In this document: positions 43,671-52,728 of the stretch, piece after piece | How the letters are laid out: every line of letters starts with the position of its first letter | How positions within the stretch are numbered: the first letter of the stretch is position 1 | DNA from: Methanoculleus caldifontis | GTDB lineage: Archaea; Halobacteriota; Methanomicrobia; Methanomicrobiales; Methanoculleaceae | DNA length: 64,000 nt | Assembly (NCBI RefSeq): GCF_032842345.1 | Contig: NZ_WBKO01000001.1 | Coordinates: 1-64,000, forward strand | Direction: 5' to 3' | The notes under the pieces: generated by a model | The model's input: only the letters and a program-made list of their open reading frames with translations | What the model was told of the DNA's origin: nothing | The model's database searches: none | Translations under genes and position numbers: made by a program

Positions 43671-43820
43671 TCACTCCCCCTTCAGGTAGGCCTCGGGGTC
43701 CCGCTCGAAGAGCTTCTTGCACCCCGGAGCGCAGAAGTAGTAAGTCTTCCCCTTATACTCGCTCTTGAACTTCGCGGTCGCCTCGTCGACGTCCATATCG
43801 CATACCGGATCAACTGCCAC
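43671..43820 (-). CDS. 49-aa YHS-domain protein behind copA
   Basis: Read from GTG at 43820: [20 protein letters not shown], then [20 protein letters not shown] and a closing DPEAYLKGE. It carries the whole YHS motif (VCDMDV..., YYFC..GC...F...P). YHS domains bind metal. The GTG lies inside the last codons of copA (11-bp overlap) and has GGAGG 9 bases upstream, so translational coupling is clear. A copper-chaperone or metal-handing role for CopA is likely but inferred. Confidence 0.85.
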   Translation of the reverse strand: MAVDPVCDMDVDEATAKFKSEYKGKTYYFCAPGCKKLFERDPEAYLKGE

Positions 43821-46275
43821 GTGCATCAACCTCCGACATCATCCCTCTCTTCACCGGAGGTATATATGTCTTGAGCAGCAGCGAGAGCGAGACGACCGTC
43901 ACCGACGAGAGGGCCATCGCGAGCGCCCCAAACTCCGGCCGGAAGGTGATGCCGAAGAAGGGGTAGAGCACGCCTGCCGCGAGCGGGATGAGGGCCGAGT
44001 TGTAGGCGAACGCCCAGAAGAGGTTCTGCTTGATCCGGCTCATCACCTTCCGGGAGAGTTCGATGGCCGCGACGGCGTCGACGAGGTCGTCGCGGATCAG
44101 GACGATATCCCCGCTCTCGATCGCGACGTCGGTCCCGCTCCCGATCGCGATCCCGACGTCCGCCTGCGCGAGCGCCGGGGCGTCGTTGATACCGTCGCCC
44201 ACGAACGCCACGACCTCGCCCCGCTCCTGGAGAGCGCGGACCTCCCGTGCCTTTTCCTGCGGCAGCACCCCGGCGTGGACGTCCTCGATCCCGACCTCCC
44301 GCGCGATGGCGTTTGCCGTCCGCGGGTTGTCGCCGGTGATCATCGTCACCGTAAGACCTATCTTTTTGAGGTCCGCAATGGCCGCCTTCGTCGTCGGTTT
44401 GAGGGTATCGGCGATGGCGAGGATGCCCGCGAACCTGCCCGCGGCGGCGACGAGCACTGCGGTCTTCCCCTCGTCCTGGAGGGCGGCGATCCGGCTCTCC
44501 GCTTCGGGGGGGACACCGATGCGATACTCGTCGAGGAAGGGCTGGTTCCCGATCAGGACCTCCTCCCCCTCCACCACGGCGCTCACCCCTCTGCCGCCGA
44601 AGGTCGTGAACCGCTCCGATGCCGGGACGCTGACGCCGGCGCTCTCCGCCCGCCGGACGACCGCCTCCGCGAGCGGGTGCTGGGAGTTCTTCTCGACCGC
44701 CGCCGCGAGTGACAGGAGCCGGCCCTCCCCCATCCCGGCCGGAACGATATCGGTGACGTCGGGCTTCCCCCGGGTGAGCGTCCCGGTCTTGTCGAAGATG
44801 ACCGCGGTCAGCTTCTCGGAGATCTCAAGCGCCTCGCCGTTCCGGATCAGCACCCCGAGTTCGGCGCCCCTCCCTATCCCGACGGTCACGGCGGTCGGGG
44901 TAGCGAGACCGAGCGCGCAGGGACAGGCGACGACCAGGATCGAGATCAGGACCGTGAGCGCAAAGAGGAGCGTGGCATCCAGGACCAGGTACCACACGAG
45001 GAAGGCGACGGTGGCGATCGCGAGGACGACCGGGATGAAGTAGGAGACCGCGACGTCCGCAATCCGCTCCACCGGAGGCTTCGAGCCCTGGGCGTCCCGG
45101 ACGAGCCTGATGATCTGCGAGAGGACCATGTCCTTCCCGATCTTCTCGGCCCTGACCCGGAGGACGCCGTTCACGTTCAGGGTGCCGCCGACGACCCCGT
45201 CGCCCTCCCTTTTATCGGCCGGGATGGGCTCGCCGGTGATCATCGCTTCATTGACGGAACTCTCGCCGCCCACGACCAGGCCATCCACCGGCACCTTCTC
45301 CCCCGGCCGGACCAGGATGACGTCGCCGACGACGACGTCCTCGATGGGGACCTCGACCTCCCGGCCGTCGCGGATCACCGTCGCGGTCTTCGGCCGCAGG
45401 CCGATCAGTTTCTTGATGGCATCCGACGTCCTCCCCTTCGCCCGGGCCTCCAGGTAGCGGCCGAGCGTCAGGAACGAGGCAAGCATCACCGCGGTCTCGA
45501 AGAAGTTGAAGGCCGGGGTGAGGACGATATTGAAGGTGCCGAGGAGGCTTGCCCCGTAGGCGACGCCGATCCCCATCGCGTACATGACGTCCATCGTCAG
45601 CGCCCGGTTCCGGAGCGCCGCCGCGGCCGCCTTGAAGATCGGGGCGCTGACGTAGACAAAGACCGGGAGAGTGATGACGAGCATGACGAGGTTCACGGAG
45701 ACCGGGAGTGCTCCCATCCCCGGCATCCCGAAGAGCATGTAGAAGAAGAGGGGGATGCTGACCGCAAACCCGACCGCGAAGCGCCGGAACTTGTCACGGA
45801 GGTCCTCCTCCCGCATCCGGGCCTCGACGTCCTCGGAGACCTCCTCCTCGAGCCCCAGGTACTGGTAGCCGGCATCCTCGACGGCGGCCCGGATATCGGA
45901 GATCGTGACGAGTGCGGGGTTGTAGACGACCCGGACGTTCTCGGTCGCGAGGTTGACCCGGGCCTCGTAGACCCCCTCAAGATCGGTGAGCGAGATCTCG
46001 ATCACCTGGGCGCAGGAGGCGCAGACCATCCCGCCGACTCTGACGGTGACCTCGTTCCTCACGACCTCGAATCCGGCGTCGCCGACAGTCCGCTCGAGGT
46101 CGGCGAGGGTGGCCCGCGTCGGGTCGTACTCGACGGTGGCGGTCTCGGCCGCGAGGTTGACCCGGGCCTCGTAGACGTCGTCCCGGCCCTGGAGGGCCTT
46201 CTCTATATTGAGAGCGCAGGACGCGCAGTGCATCCCGGAGATCTTCAGCTCCGCCTTTCGTCTCTCCTCCGGCAT
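43810..46275 (-). CDS. copA: copper-translocating P1B-type ATPase
   Basis: 821 aa from the ATG at 46275, giving [20 protein letters not shown]. Two N-terminal HMA domains (GMHCASC; GMVCASC), eight membrane segments, the actuator loop [13 protein letters not shown], transport motif [11 protein letters not shown], phosphorylation motif [14 protein letters not shown]-binding HPLAEAVV, and [23 protein letters not shown] plus double HMA indicates Cu+ export. The start region is preceded by TATA-like sequence on the divergent side of the HEAT genes. Confidence 0.96.
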   Translation of the reverse strand: MPEERRKAELKISGMHCASCALNIEKALQGRDDVYEARVNLAAETATVEYDPTRATLADLERTVGDAGFEVVRNEVTVRVGGMVCASCAQVIEISLTDLEGVYEARVNLATENVRVVYNPALVTISDIRAAVEDAGYQYLGLEEEVSEDVEARMREEDLRDKFRRFAVGFAVSIPLFFYMLFGMPGMGALPVSVNLVMLVITLPVFVYVSAPIFKAAAAALRNRALTMDVMYAMGIGVAYGASLLGTFNIVLTPAFNFFETAVMLASFLTLGRYLEARAKGRTSDAIKKLIGLRPKTATVIRDGREVEVPIEDVVVGDVILVRPGEKVPVDGLVVGGESSVNEAMITGEPIPADKREGDGVVGGTLNVNGVLRVRAEKIGKDMVLSQIIRLVRDAQGSKPPVERIADVAVSYFIPVVLAIATVAFLVWYLVLDATLLFALTVLISILVVACPCALGLATPTAVTVGIGRGAELGVLIRNGEALEISEKLTAVIFDKTGTLTRGKPDVTDIVPAGMGEGRLLSLAAAVEKNSQHPLAEAVVRRAESAGVSVPASERFTTFGGRGVSAVVEGEEVLIGNQPFLDEYRIGVPPEAESRIAALQDEGKTAVLVAAAGRFAGILAIADTLKPTTKAAIADLKKIGLTVTMITGDNPRTANAIAREVGIEDVHAGVLPQEKAREVRALQERGEVVAFVGDGINDAPALAQADVGIAIGSGTDVAIESGDIVLIRDDLVDAVAAIELSRKVMSRIKQNLFWAFAYNSALIPLAAGVLYPFFGITFRPEFGALAMALSSVTVVSLSLLLKTYIPPVKRGMMSEVDARGS

Positions 46276-46369
46276 GATACTCTCCTCGCTCTCGGCGGAT
46301 AAATACCTGCACCCCCTTCTCCGCGGCGATTGGCGGGAGGGCCCGGATACCGGTCGGGGCATCCCAGAA

Positions 46370-46378
46370 TTTTATACA
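46370..46378 (+). promoter_or_regulatory. TATA box of the HEAT gene
   Basis: TTTTATACA lies 55-63 bases before the GTG start, in an AT-rich block (46368-46410) that contrasts with the GC-rich genes on both sides. Confidence 0.6.
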
Positions 46379-46432
46379 CAACATTATTATATTAAAAAAC
46401 GGTTATTATCATCCCATCCTGAGGTGATTGAG

Positions 46433-47296
46433 GTGCAGAGAAGGGATCTTCCGATAGGAGAATCACGAGAAGAGAAGCGATACGATCTTGAGCGCATGAC
46501 GTCGGGGCGGGACACCGGCGGTCTGACCGAAGCGTTGCAGAACAGCAGCGATCCGGTCGTCCGCCGGAATGCCGCACTCGCCCTCGGCGCGCTCGGCGAA
46601 TGGAGGGCGGTGGACCCACTCATCCGCGCGCTCGCCGACCCGGTCCAGGGTGTCCGGGAAGGGGCGGCGAACGCGCTCGTGATGGTCGGGACGCCGGCGG
46701 TCGAGCCGCTGATCGATCTCCTCGAGCGTCCCGGCGCCGCGGCGTACGGGCTGCCGCGGGAGGCGCCCTGGGAGGGGCTCACGCAGGTCGACCTGCTCGG
46801 AGGCCCCGAGGGCATACCGCTTGCAAAGAGGAGGCTCCGGCACACGGGGGGTATCACCCAGCACGACATGCTCGGCGGCCCGGAGGACCTCCGGGGAGCG
46901 GGAGCCGGGACGTCCCGCGATACGGAGGAGGAGATCACCCAGCACGACCTCCTCGGCGGGCCGGCGGATGTCGGGACGCGAAAGAGTCTCCGGCATCGCG
47001 AACTCGCGCAGCACGATCTCCTCGGGGGTCCGGCAGATGCGAGGGAGCACGAGGCCCTCTTCCCCGGAGCCCGGAGAGCGGTTGTCGTGCCGGAAGGCGC
47101 CCTCCCCGGCATGGGCATCCGCCGGGCATACGCCGCCGTCATCCTCGGCGAGATCGCCGACCCGCGGGCCGAGGGCCCTCTCGGCCGGGCGCTCAACGAC
47201 AGCGACCCCGCCGTCCGGAGGGCGGCCGAGGACGGGATGGCGCGGTACCGTGAGAGACGGGGGGCACCGACGCCCGTTCCGCCGGCGTCCCGCTGA
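46433..47296 (+). CDS. HEAT-repeat protein with a four-copy QHDLLGGP insert
   Basis: 287 aa from a GTG at 46433 with GAGGTG seven bases upstream. Residues 30-100 are two or three HEAT/PBS-lyase repeats (PVVRRNAALALGALGEWRAV, PVQGVREGAANALVMVGTPA), and residues 228-272 resume the HEAT pattern. Residues 103-225 hold an insert with four copies of T/A-Q-H/V-D-L/M-L-G-G-P-E/A at 117-127, 142-152, 169-179 and 192-202. The paralogue next door lacks it. Function unknown; HEAT scaffolds bind proteins or enzymes' prosthetic groups. Confidence 0.87.
   Translation: MQRRDLPIGESREEKRYDLERMTSGRDTGGLTEALQNSSDPVVRRNAALALGALGEWRAVDPLIRALADPVQGVREGAANALVMVGTPAVEPLIDLLERPGAAAYGLPREAPWEGLTQVDLLGGPEGIPLAKRRLRHTGGITQHDMLGGPEDLRGAGAGTSRDTEEEITQHDLLGGPADVGTRKSLRHRELAQHDLLGGPADAREHEALFPGARRAVVVPEGALPGMGIRRAYAAVILGEIADPRAEGPLGRALNDSDPAVRRAAEDGMARYRERRGAPTPVPPASR
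46781..47038 (+). repeat. four degenerate repeats coding the (T/A)QHDLLGGP motif
   Basis: Coding units at 46781-46813, 46856-46888, 46937-46969 and 47006-47038 share the protein motif QxDxLGGP; the DNA differs at third codon positions, so these are old repeats kept by selection on the protein or gene conversion, not fresh tandem copies. Confidence 0.8.
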
Positions 47297-47404
47297 TGCC
47301 GGGACAGACCACCCTCTTTTTCCGGCCCCGCGGCCGACCTGTTTCTGCCGGAGAAGGTTCTTATACCGGTGGGGCGTCATACGCCGGAACCGGAGGCGAA
47401 AAGA

Positions 47405-48352
47405 TTGGAGCAAGGAGGAAGTTCTCTCGCGGAGCAGCAGGGCGAGAGGCGGTACAACATCGATCTTCTGCGGGCTGAGAAGGATGCGGACGGTCTGGTC
47501 GAGGCGCTCGGGAGCGGTAACGGGCTGACCCGCCAGCGGGCCGCCCTGGCTCTCGGAGACCTCGGCGGGCCGGGAGCGGTCGAGCCGCTCATTCGGGCGC
47601 TCGGCGACCCGATGACGGCGGTGCGGGAAGCGGCGGCAGACTCGCTCACCATGCTCGGGAGCGCAGCGGTCGGGCCGCTGGTCGAACTTCTCGAGAGCCC
47701 GGAGGCGTCGGGGAGGTACGAGGAGCCGGGAGCCCCCGGAGGCGCGGCGACTGTGATCGGGCCCGGCGGCCGGACCTGGGAGGTCGAGACGCGGAGGGAG
47801 ATCCGGCGGGTTTACGCAGCCGCCATCCTCGGCGAGGTCGGCGATCCCGACGCGGTGCAGCCCCTCGTCCGGGCACTCGGAGACGCGAGCGACGACCTCC
47901 GGTGCCAGGCGTCCGGGGCGCTCGCGAAGCTCGGGAACGAGGTGATCGGGCCGCTCACGGAGGTGCTCACCGGATCGGATCCGGAGCAGCGGATCGTCGC
48001 GGCCGGCGTCCTCGGCGATACCGGCGACCCGGCCGTGGTGGAGCCGCTCATCAATCTGCTCCGCGACGGGAATCCGGATGTCCGGGGGGCGGCGGGGGGC
48101 GCCCTCTTCCGGATAGGCGACGCCGCGGTCGAGCCGCTGATCGCGGCGACGAAGGACGCCGACCGGAACGTCCGGCTCTACGCCGCGGGGGCGCTCAAGT
48201 ACATCGGCAACCCGCGGGCGATCGATGCGCTCAAAGACCTCGCCCGGAGCGGGGATGCCGAGGAGAAGAGCGTCGCAGAGGACGCGATGGAGAAGATACG
48301 GATGGTCCGGGGCAAGGCCGCGCCGGAGCCCTCGGCGCCGACATCAAGGTGA
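47405..48352 (+). CDS. HEAT/PBS-lyase repeat protein
   Basis: 315 aa from a TTG at 47405 with GGAGG eight bases upstream; a TATA-like CTTATACC at 47359-47366 lies upstream, which argues against an earlier GTG at 47369. About seven HEAT repeats of ~31 aa run through the protein (GAVEPLIRALGDPMTAVREA, DAVQPLVRALGDASDDLRCQ, AVVEPLINLLRDGNPDVRGA). It is a tandem paralogue of the upstream HEAT gene: both open with RYDLE/RYNID and a G(L/D)...EAL stretch. Its linker has GAPGGAATVIGPGGRTWEVE in place of the QHDLLGGP block. Confidence 0.88.
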   Translation: MEQGGSSLAEQQGERRYNIDLLRAEKDADGLVEALGSGNGLTRQRAALALGDLGGPGAVEPLIRALGDPMTAVREAAADSLTMLGSAAVGPLVELLESPEASGRYEEPGAPGGAATVIGPGGRTWEVETRREIRRVYAAAILGEVGDPDAVQPLVRALGDASDDLRCQASGALAKLGNEVIGPLTEVLTGSDPEQRIVAAGVLGDTGDPAVVEPLINLLRDGNPDVRGAAGGALFRIGDAAVEPLIAATKDADRNVRLYAAGALKYIGNPRAIDALKDLARSGDAEEKSVAEDAMEKIRMVRGKAAPEPSAPTSR

Positions 48353-48430
48353 CACATCTCAGGCGTTAGTGACCCAGAGGAACTGCGCTTCGTTGACCGG
48401 GGCATGCCAACCTTCATGCCCATTACCTCA

Positions 48431-48508
48431 CACGAAGCCGCGAAGAACGCGAAGTTCGGCATGTCACTGAGGGTAACACCTCTTCGCGGTTTCGTGTCTT
48501 TCGCATGA
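48431..48508. repeat. inverted GCGAAG element left of the GxxExxY gene
   Basis: CACGAAGCCGCGAAGAACGC and GAAG (48431-48454) faces a reversed relative, TCTTCGCGGTTTCGTGTC at 48481-48498 with a variant tail to 48508. They can pair as a hairpin with a loop of about 25 bases. Confidence 0.7.
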
Positions 48509-48558
48509 ATTCTTCCCCACTATACCCCATTAACTCACGCGCAGTTGGCGGCCCGTCT

Positions 48559-49013
48559 TCATACCTTGTCTTCATGTGGGACCGCAACATCAGCCATATA
48601 TCGTTGATTTACGCGGAGGCGGGAAGACGTAAAGTCCGTGTGGTTGTTGGCGATCCGTCTCACGCCTTCCTTGAACGTCCCTGCACCAAAATTTATCAGC
48701 AGGCCCAGAGAAAGTTGCATCAACCGGAGATACGTCAACACCTGCTTGGCATGAACTGGAGCAATTCTTTCGACAGATTTAACTCAACCACCAGACAACC
48801 TTCCACCAGTAAATCCACCCGAAGACCATCGTCAAAGTGCATCCCATCGTAATCGAACGTCACGGACTTCTGCCGTTCCACCTGCAATCCACGTTTTTCT
48901 AGTGTCTGGGCAAGGACAGCCTCATAGACAGATTCGAGCAGCCCTGGCCCCAGATCCCGGTGCAGGTGGTAAGCCGCATCAACGACAACCGACGAGACCT
49001 CCTCCACATTCAT
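48559..49013 (-). pseudogene. GxxExxY family protein, broken by a single-base frameshift
   Basis: From the ATG at 49013 the frame reads MNVEEVSSVVVDAAYHLHRD, then LGPGLLESVYEAVLAQTLEK with the family motif G-x-x-E-x-x-Y, and LRVDLLVEGCLVVELN, after which it goes out of frame and stops at 48735. One extra base near 48776-48783 restores KSVERIAPVHAKQVLTYLRL and continues through MQLSLGLLINFGAGTFKEGV to a stop at 48559, the normal end of the family. A deletion in an A-run (TTAAATC on the minus strand) explains it. The GCGAAG repeat ends 16 bases upstream of the ATG. Function of the family is unknown. Confidence 0.85.
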
Positions 49014-49028
49014 AAACACCCTCCTTTC

Positions 49029-49055
49029 TTTCGCGTTCTTCGCGGCTTCGCGTGA
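49029..49055. repeat. inverted GCGAAG element right of the GxxExxY gene
   Basis: The reverse complement of this segment, CTCACGCGAAGCCGCGAAGA then ACGCGAA, is the same unit as 48431-48454 in the opposite orientation, so the GxxExxY gene is flanked by inverted copies. Confidence 0.75.
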
Positions 49056-49239
49056 GACAGGAAACAAAACCAGGTACGAATTCTGGAGTCCCCGGCCATA
49101 CAAATGCCTCGTCGACTCTCCGGAACATGAAAGTGCGCCGTGCAGGGTGAAAATGGTCGACCAGGAGCACCACCCCGTGTTTCGTCAGTCGATACATACA
49201 TCCAGTAATGTTCAAGCTCCGTTTCTGCAGAGTGGGAAC

Positions 49240-49245
49240 AAAAAA
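49240..49245 (-). terminator. T-run ending hisD
   Basis: On the minus strand six T follow AAAAGACTC, about 10 bases after the hisD stop. The AAAAGACTCTTTT sequence is weakly self-complementary. Confidence 0.5.
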
Positions 49246-49255
49246 GAGTCTTTTC

Positions 49256-50506
49256 TTATCTTCTTCTCCGCACCCGCACCGACTCCGCGTGGGCGTGGAG
49301 CCCCTCCGCGTCGGCGATCGTCTCCACCACATCGCCGATCGCCTCAAGGCCTTCCCGCGTGATCACCTGGACCGTCGAGCGCCGGCAGAAGTGGTTCACG
49401 TCGAGGCCCGAGTAGAGCCGGGCGTATCCTGCCGTCGGGAGGACGTGGTTCGTCCCCGAGGCGTAGTCACCGCAGGCCACCGCCGCGTAGGGGCCGACAA
49501 AGATCGATCCGGCGTTCCGTATCCGGTTGAGGACGGCAAGCGGGTCGGCCACCTGGACCGAGAGGTGTTCGGGGGCGATCCCGTCGACGGTCGCGACGGC
49601 CTCGTCGAGGTCGCCGGCGACGATGTAGCCGGAGTGCTCAAGCGCTTTTGCGACGATCTCGCGGCGCTTCGCCTCCGCGGCCATCCGCTTCACCTCGGCC
49701 CCGACCGCATCCGCGATCCTTGCATCGGTCGTCACCAGGACGCAGGCGGCGTTCGGGTCGTGTTCGGCCTGCGCGAGGATATCGGCCGCGACAAAGGTCG
49801 GGTTCGCCGTCCCGTCTGCGAGGATCGCGATCTCGCTCGGCCCCGCCGGAAAGTCGATCTCGGCCTCGTCCCGGAGAAGCATCTTCGCCGCGGTGACGTA
49901 GACGTTCCCCGGCCCGACGATCTTCTCGACCCGCGGGACCGTCTCGGTCCCGAGCGCCATCGCCGCGATCGCCTGGGCGCCGCCGACCCGGTAGATCTCG
50001 TCGACCCCGGCGATATCGAGCGCGACGAGGGTGATCGGGCTCGTCGGCGGCGGGGTGCAGCAGCAGATCTCCGCGACGCCCGCGACCTTCGCCGGGATCG
50101 TGCACATCAGCGCCGTCGAGGGGTATGCCGCCCGGCCGCCGGGGACGTAGGCGCCGATGCGGGATAAGGGCGTCGTCTTGACGCCGAGGGTGACCCCCGG
50201 CTCCATCTCCTGCAGCCAGAGGTCGCGCCCGCGCTGCAGCTCGTGGAACCGGCTGATCCGCGCTTCCGCCTCCACCAGGCTCTCGACCAGTTGCGCGTCC
50301 ACCTGATCGTAGGCCGCCTCCCGCTCCTCGTCGGAGACGGCGATCTCCTCAAGATCGATCCCATCGAACTTCTTCGTCAGGTCGAGGAGGGCCGCGTCGC
50401 CCTCCGCCCGCACCCTCCCGACGATCTCAGAGACCGGTCCCTTCACCCGGTCGAGGTCCGACCGCCGTCCGGCGAGCCACGTCTCGATATCCAGCGCCTG
50501 CCACAT
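49256..50506 (-). CDS. hisD: histidinol dehydrogenase
   Basis: Oxidises histidinol to histidine in two NAD-dependent steps. 416 aa, normal length. Visible: YVPGGRAAYPSTALM, KIVGPGNVYVTAAK, the metal/substrate region IDFPAGPSEIAILADGTANP, AQAEHDPNAACVLVT, and near the C-terminus APEHLSVQ, HVLPTAGYARLYSGLDV. No other his genes are in the window. Confidence 0.97.
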   Translation of the reverse strand: MWQALDIETWLAGRRSDLDRVKGPVSEIVGRVRAEGDAALLDLTKKFDGIDLEEIAVSDEEREAAYDQVDAQLVESLVEAEARISRFHELQRGRDLWLQEMEPGVTLGVKTTPLSRIGAYVPGGRAAYPSTALMCTIPAKVAGVAEICCCTPPPTSPITLVALDIAGVDEIYRVGGAQAIAAMALGTETVPRVEKIVGPGNVYVTAAKMLLRDEAEIDFPAGPSEIAILADGTANPTFVAADILAQAEHDPNAACVLVTTDARIADAVGAEVKRMAAEAKRREIVAKALEHSGYIVAGDLDEAVATVDGIAPEHLSVQVADPLAVLNRIRNAGSIFVGPYAAVACGDYASGTNHVLPTAGYARLYSGLDVNHFCRRSTVQVITREGLEAIGDVVETIADAEGLHAHAESVRVRRRR

Positions 50507-50672
50507 GAGGAAGAGGGTCGGCGGGCAGGAGCGTTAAGGTTTCGGCACCGGATCGCCCTCTCCACCGGCAGGCGGCCCTGCATCCTCCTCCACCTGCAAC
50601 GGAGCCGGATCCAGCCGGAACTCCGGGTTTGGCAGGACCTGCAGCCCCGGAGAACATAGGTAAATCACAAGT

Positions 50673-50680
50673 AGTTAACT
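50673..50680. promoter_or_regulatory. AGTTAACT palindrome upstream of wtpA
   Basis: AGTTAACT followed by TAAA lies 51-58 bases before the wtpA ATG, next to a TATA-like tract. The same palindrome stands before tupA at 55734-55741. Proposed as an operator for a Mo/W-sensing regulator or part of a shared promoter; not proven. Confidence 0.5.
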
Positions 50681-50730
50681 TAAACCAGAAAGAACATGCT
50701 TAATATTACAGTCGGCGTACCCGCTATACC

Positions 50731-51771
50731 ATGAAGGTACTCCGCCTATGTGCGCTCACATGTTTCCTCATCGTCGCCGCGGTCCTGTTCTCCGGCTGCA
50801 CGACGAACACCGACTCGACACCCGCCGGGAACGTCCAGGTGAAGGTCTTCCATGCAGGAAGCCTGACCGGACCGTTTGAGAAGGTGAAAGCGGCGTTCGA
50901 GGCCGACCACCCCGGCGTCACCGTCCTCCTCGAGCCCGCCGGCAGCGTCGACTGCATCAAGAAGATCACCGAGAACGGCAAACCCGCCGACGTCCTCGCC
51001 TCCGCCGACTACTATCTCATCCCGGAGATGATGATGCCCGAGGACGCCGACTGGTACCTCACGTTCGCGAAGAACCGGATGGTCCTGACCTACTCGAACG
51101 AGAGCAGGTACGCAAATGAGATCACCGCCGAGAACTGGTATGAGATCCTCGCCCGCGACGGCGTCCGGTGGGGCTTTGCCGACCCGAACTCCGACCCCTG
51201 CGGCTACCGCACCCCGATGGTGATCCAGCTCGCCGAGGGCCACTACGGGGACGACCGGATCTTCGAGACCCTGGTCGGGGCGAATAGCAAGATCACGGTC
51301 ACCGAGGAGAACGGCACCTCCACGATCCACGCAGCCGACCCGAAGCCCAGCGGCGGTAAGATGGTCATCCGGCCTAAGAGCGTCGAACTCGTCCAGATGG
51401 TCCAGTCCGGCGGACTCGACTACGCCTGGGAGTACAGGAGCGTCGCGGTCCAGAACGACCTCCGCTTCATCGAGCTCCCCGAAGAGATCGACCTCTCGTC
51501 GGTCGAGTTCGCGGAGACCTACGCGAGCGTCCGGACCGAGGCGAAGAAGGGCAACGGCACCACGCTCTACGCGGGCTCGCCGATCGTCTACGGCGTGACC
51601 GTCCCGAAGATCGCACAGCATCCCGACCTCGGCATCGAGTTCGTCGAGATGCTGATCGGCGCCACCGGCCAGGAGATCCTCACCGCCGACGGCCAGCCCC
51701 CGATCGTGCCTGCGGACGGTTACGGCAGCGTCCCGGCCGGCCTTCAGCCGCTCGTTTCGATGCAGGCCTGA
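50731..51771 (+). CDS. wtpA: tungstate/molybdate ABC transporter, substrate-binding protein
   Basis: 346-aa lipoprotein. Signal and lipobox LIVAAVLFSGC with C23. The binding fold has VKVFHAGSLTGPFEKV, EPAGSVDCIKKI and NSDPCGYRTPMVIQLAE, typical of archaeal WtpA/ModA proteins. It captures tungstate or molybdate outside the membrane for WtpBC. Mo/W is needed by formylmethanofuran and formate dehydrogenases. Specificity between the two oxyanions cannot be read from sequence. Confidence 0.93.
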   Translation: MKVLRLCALTCFLIVAAVLFSGCTTNTDSTPAGNVQVKVFHAGSLTGPFEKVKAAFEADHPGVTVLLEPAGSVDCIKKITENGKPADVLASADYYLIPEMMMPEDADWYLTFAKNRMVLTYSNESRYANEITAENWYEILARDGVRWGFADPNSDPCGYRTPMVIQLAEGHYGDDRIFETLVGANSKITVTEENGTSTIHAADPKPSGGKMVIRPKSVELVQMVQSGGLDYAWEYRSVAVQNDLRFIELPEEIDLSSVEFAETYASVRTEAKKGNGTTLYAGSPIVYGVTVPKIAQHPDLGIEFVEMLIGATGQEILTADGQPPIVPADGYGSVPAGLQPLVSMQA

Positions 51772-51837
51772 ACCCCCCTCTTTTCCGACAGACTTTCAGC
51801 GAAGCGGACACAAACAGGGTATCAGCAACAGACGGAC

Positions 51838-52728
51838 ATGAAGACTGAAACGCTCTCAACCGACCCCCTCCCGGCAGAGTGTGGCGGAGATATCCGCCCC
51901 GCCACCCGGTGGAAGGGGCACCGGGGACGCTACGTAGACTGGTGCACCATCGGGTTCTGCATCCTCGGTGCGCTGCTCGTCGGAATCACGGTGCTCGCGA
52001 TCGCGAGCATGGCCTCGGCGGAGCTCGCGAACCCCGCCCACCTCATCGAGGTGGCGACATCGTCTGCGGTGATCCACGCGATCCTCCTCACGTTCGGTGC
52101 GGGAGCGAACGCCGTCCTCCTCCTCGTCCTCTTCGGGACCCCGCTCGCCTACGTCCTCGCCCGGGCGCGCCCCTCCCGGTTCAAAGGGATCGTCGAGAGC
52201 ATCGTTGATATCCCCCTCATCCTGCCGCACACCGTGGCGGGCCTGCTCGTCTACCTCCTCTTCATGCGCAGGGGATGGCTCGGCGCCCCGCTCTCGGAGA
52301 TCGGGCTCGCGTTCGAGGACGCCTACCCGGGGACGGTCGTCGCGATGCTCTTCGTCGCCTCGCCGTTCTACGTCAACACCGTCAGGGAGGGCTTCGAGAA
52401 AGTGCCGGTCCACCTGGAGAACGTCGCCCGCACGCTGGGTGCCGGGACCTTCACCACCTTCCGGACGGTCACGCTCCCCTTAAGCCTCCGGCACGTCTAC
52501 AGCGGCGCCGTCCTCGCCTGGGGGAGGGCGATCGGGGAGTTCGCCGGCGTCGTCATGATCGCCTACTACCCGTTCATCATATCGACGCTGATCTACTACT
52601 CGTTCACGACGGACGGCATCAACACGAGCAGGAGCATCGCCTTTGCGGTCATCCTGATCAGTTTCGGGGTCTTCTACCTTCTCAGACGGATGACCCGGTT
52701 CATGGGGAGGTACGATGATCGCGTTTGA
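51838..52728 (+). CDS. wtpB: tungstate/molybdate ABC transporter, permease
   Basis: 296 aa. About six membrane segments. The ABC-coupling EAA-type loop reads EKVPVHLENVARTLGAGTFT then FRTVTLPLSLRHVYSG and WGRAIGEFAGV. A 40-residue hydrophilic N-terminus precedes the first helix. The end overlaps wtpC by 14 bp. Confidence 0.93.
   Translation: MKTETLSTDPLPAECGGDIRPATRWKGHRGRYVDWCTIGFCILGALLVGITVLAIASMASAELANPAHLIEVATSSAVIHAILLTFGAGANAVLLLVLFGTPLAYVLARARPSRFKGIVESIVDIPLILPHTVAGLLVYLLFMRRGWLGAPLSEIGLAFEDAYPGTVVAMLFVASPFYVNTVREGFEKVPVHLENVARTLGAGTFTTFRTVTLPLSLRHVYSGAVLAWGRAIGEFAGVVMIAYYPFIISTLIYYSFTTDGINTSRSIAFAVILISFGVFYLLRRMTRFMGRYDDRV

Noticed and set aside
47369-47404. GTG start 12 codons upstream for the second HEAT gene
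   Set aside because: A TATA-like element at 47359-47366 would place transcription start after this GTG; the TTG at 47405 has a good ribosome site.
48735-49103. A complete 122-residue gene including the sequence upstream of the GxxExxY ATG
   Set aside because: Its first 30 residues (VSREAAKNAKERR) are translation of the GCGAAG repeat, and its end is out of frame; the true gene starts at 49013 and is frameshifted.
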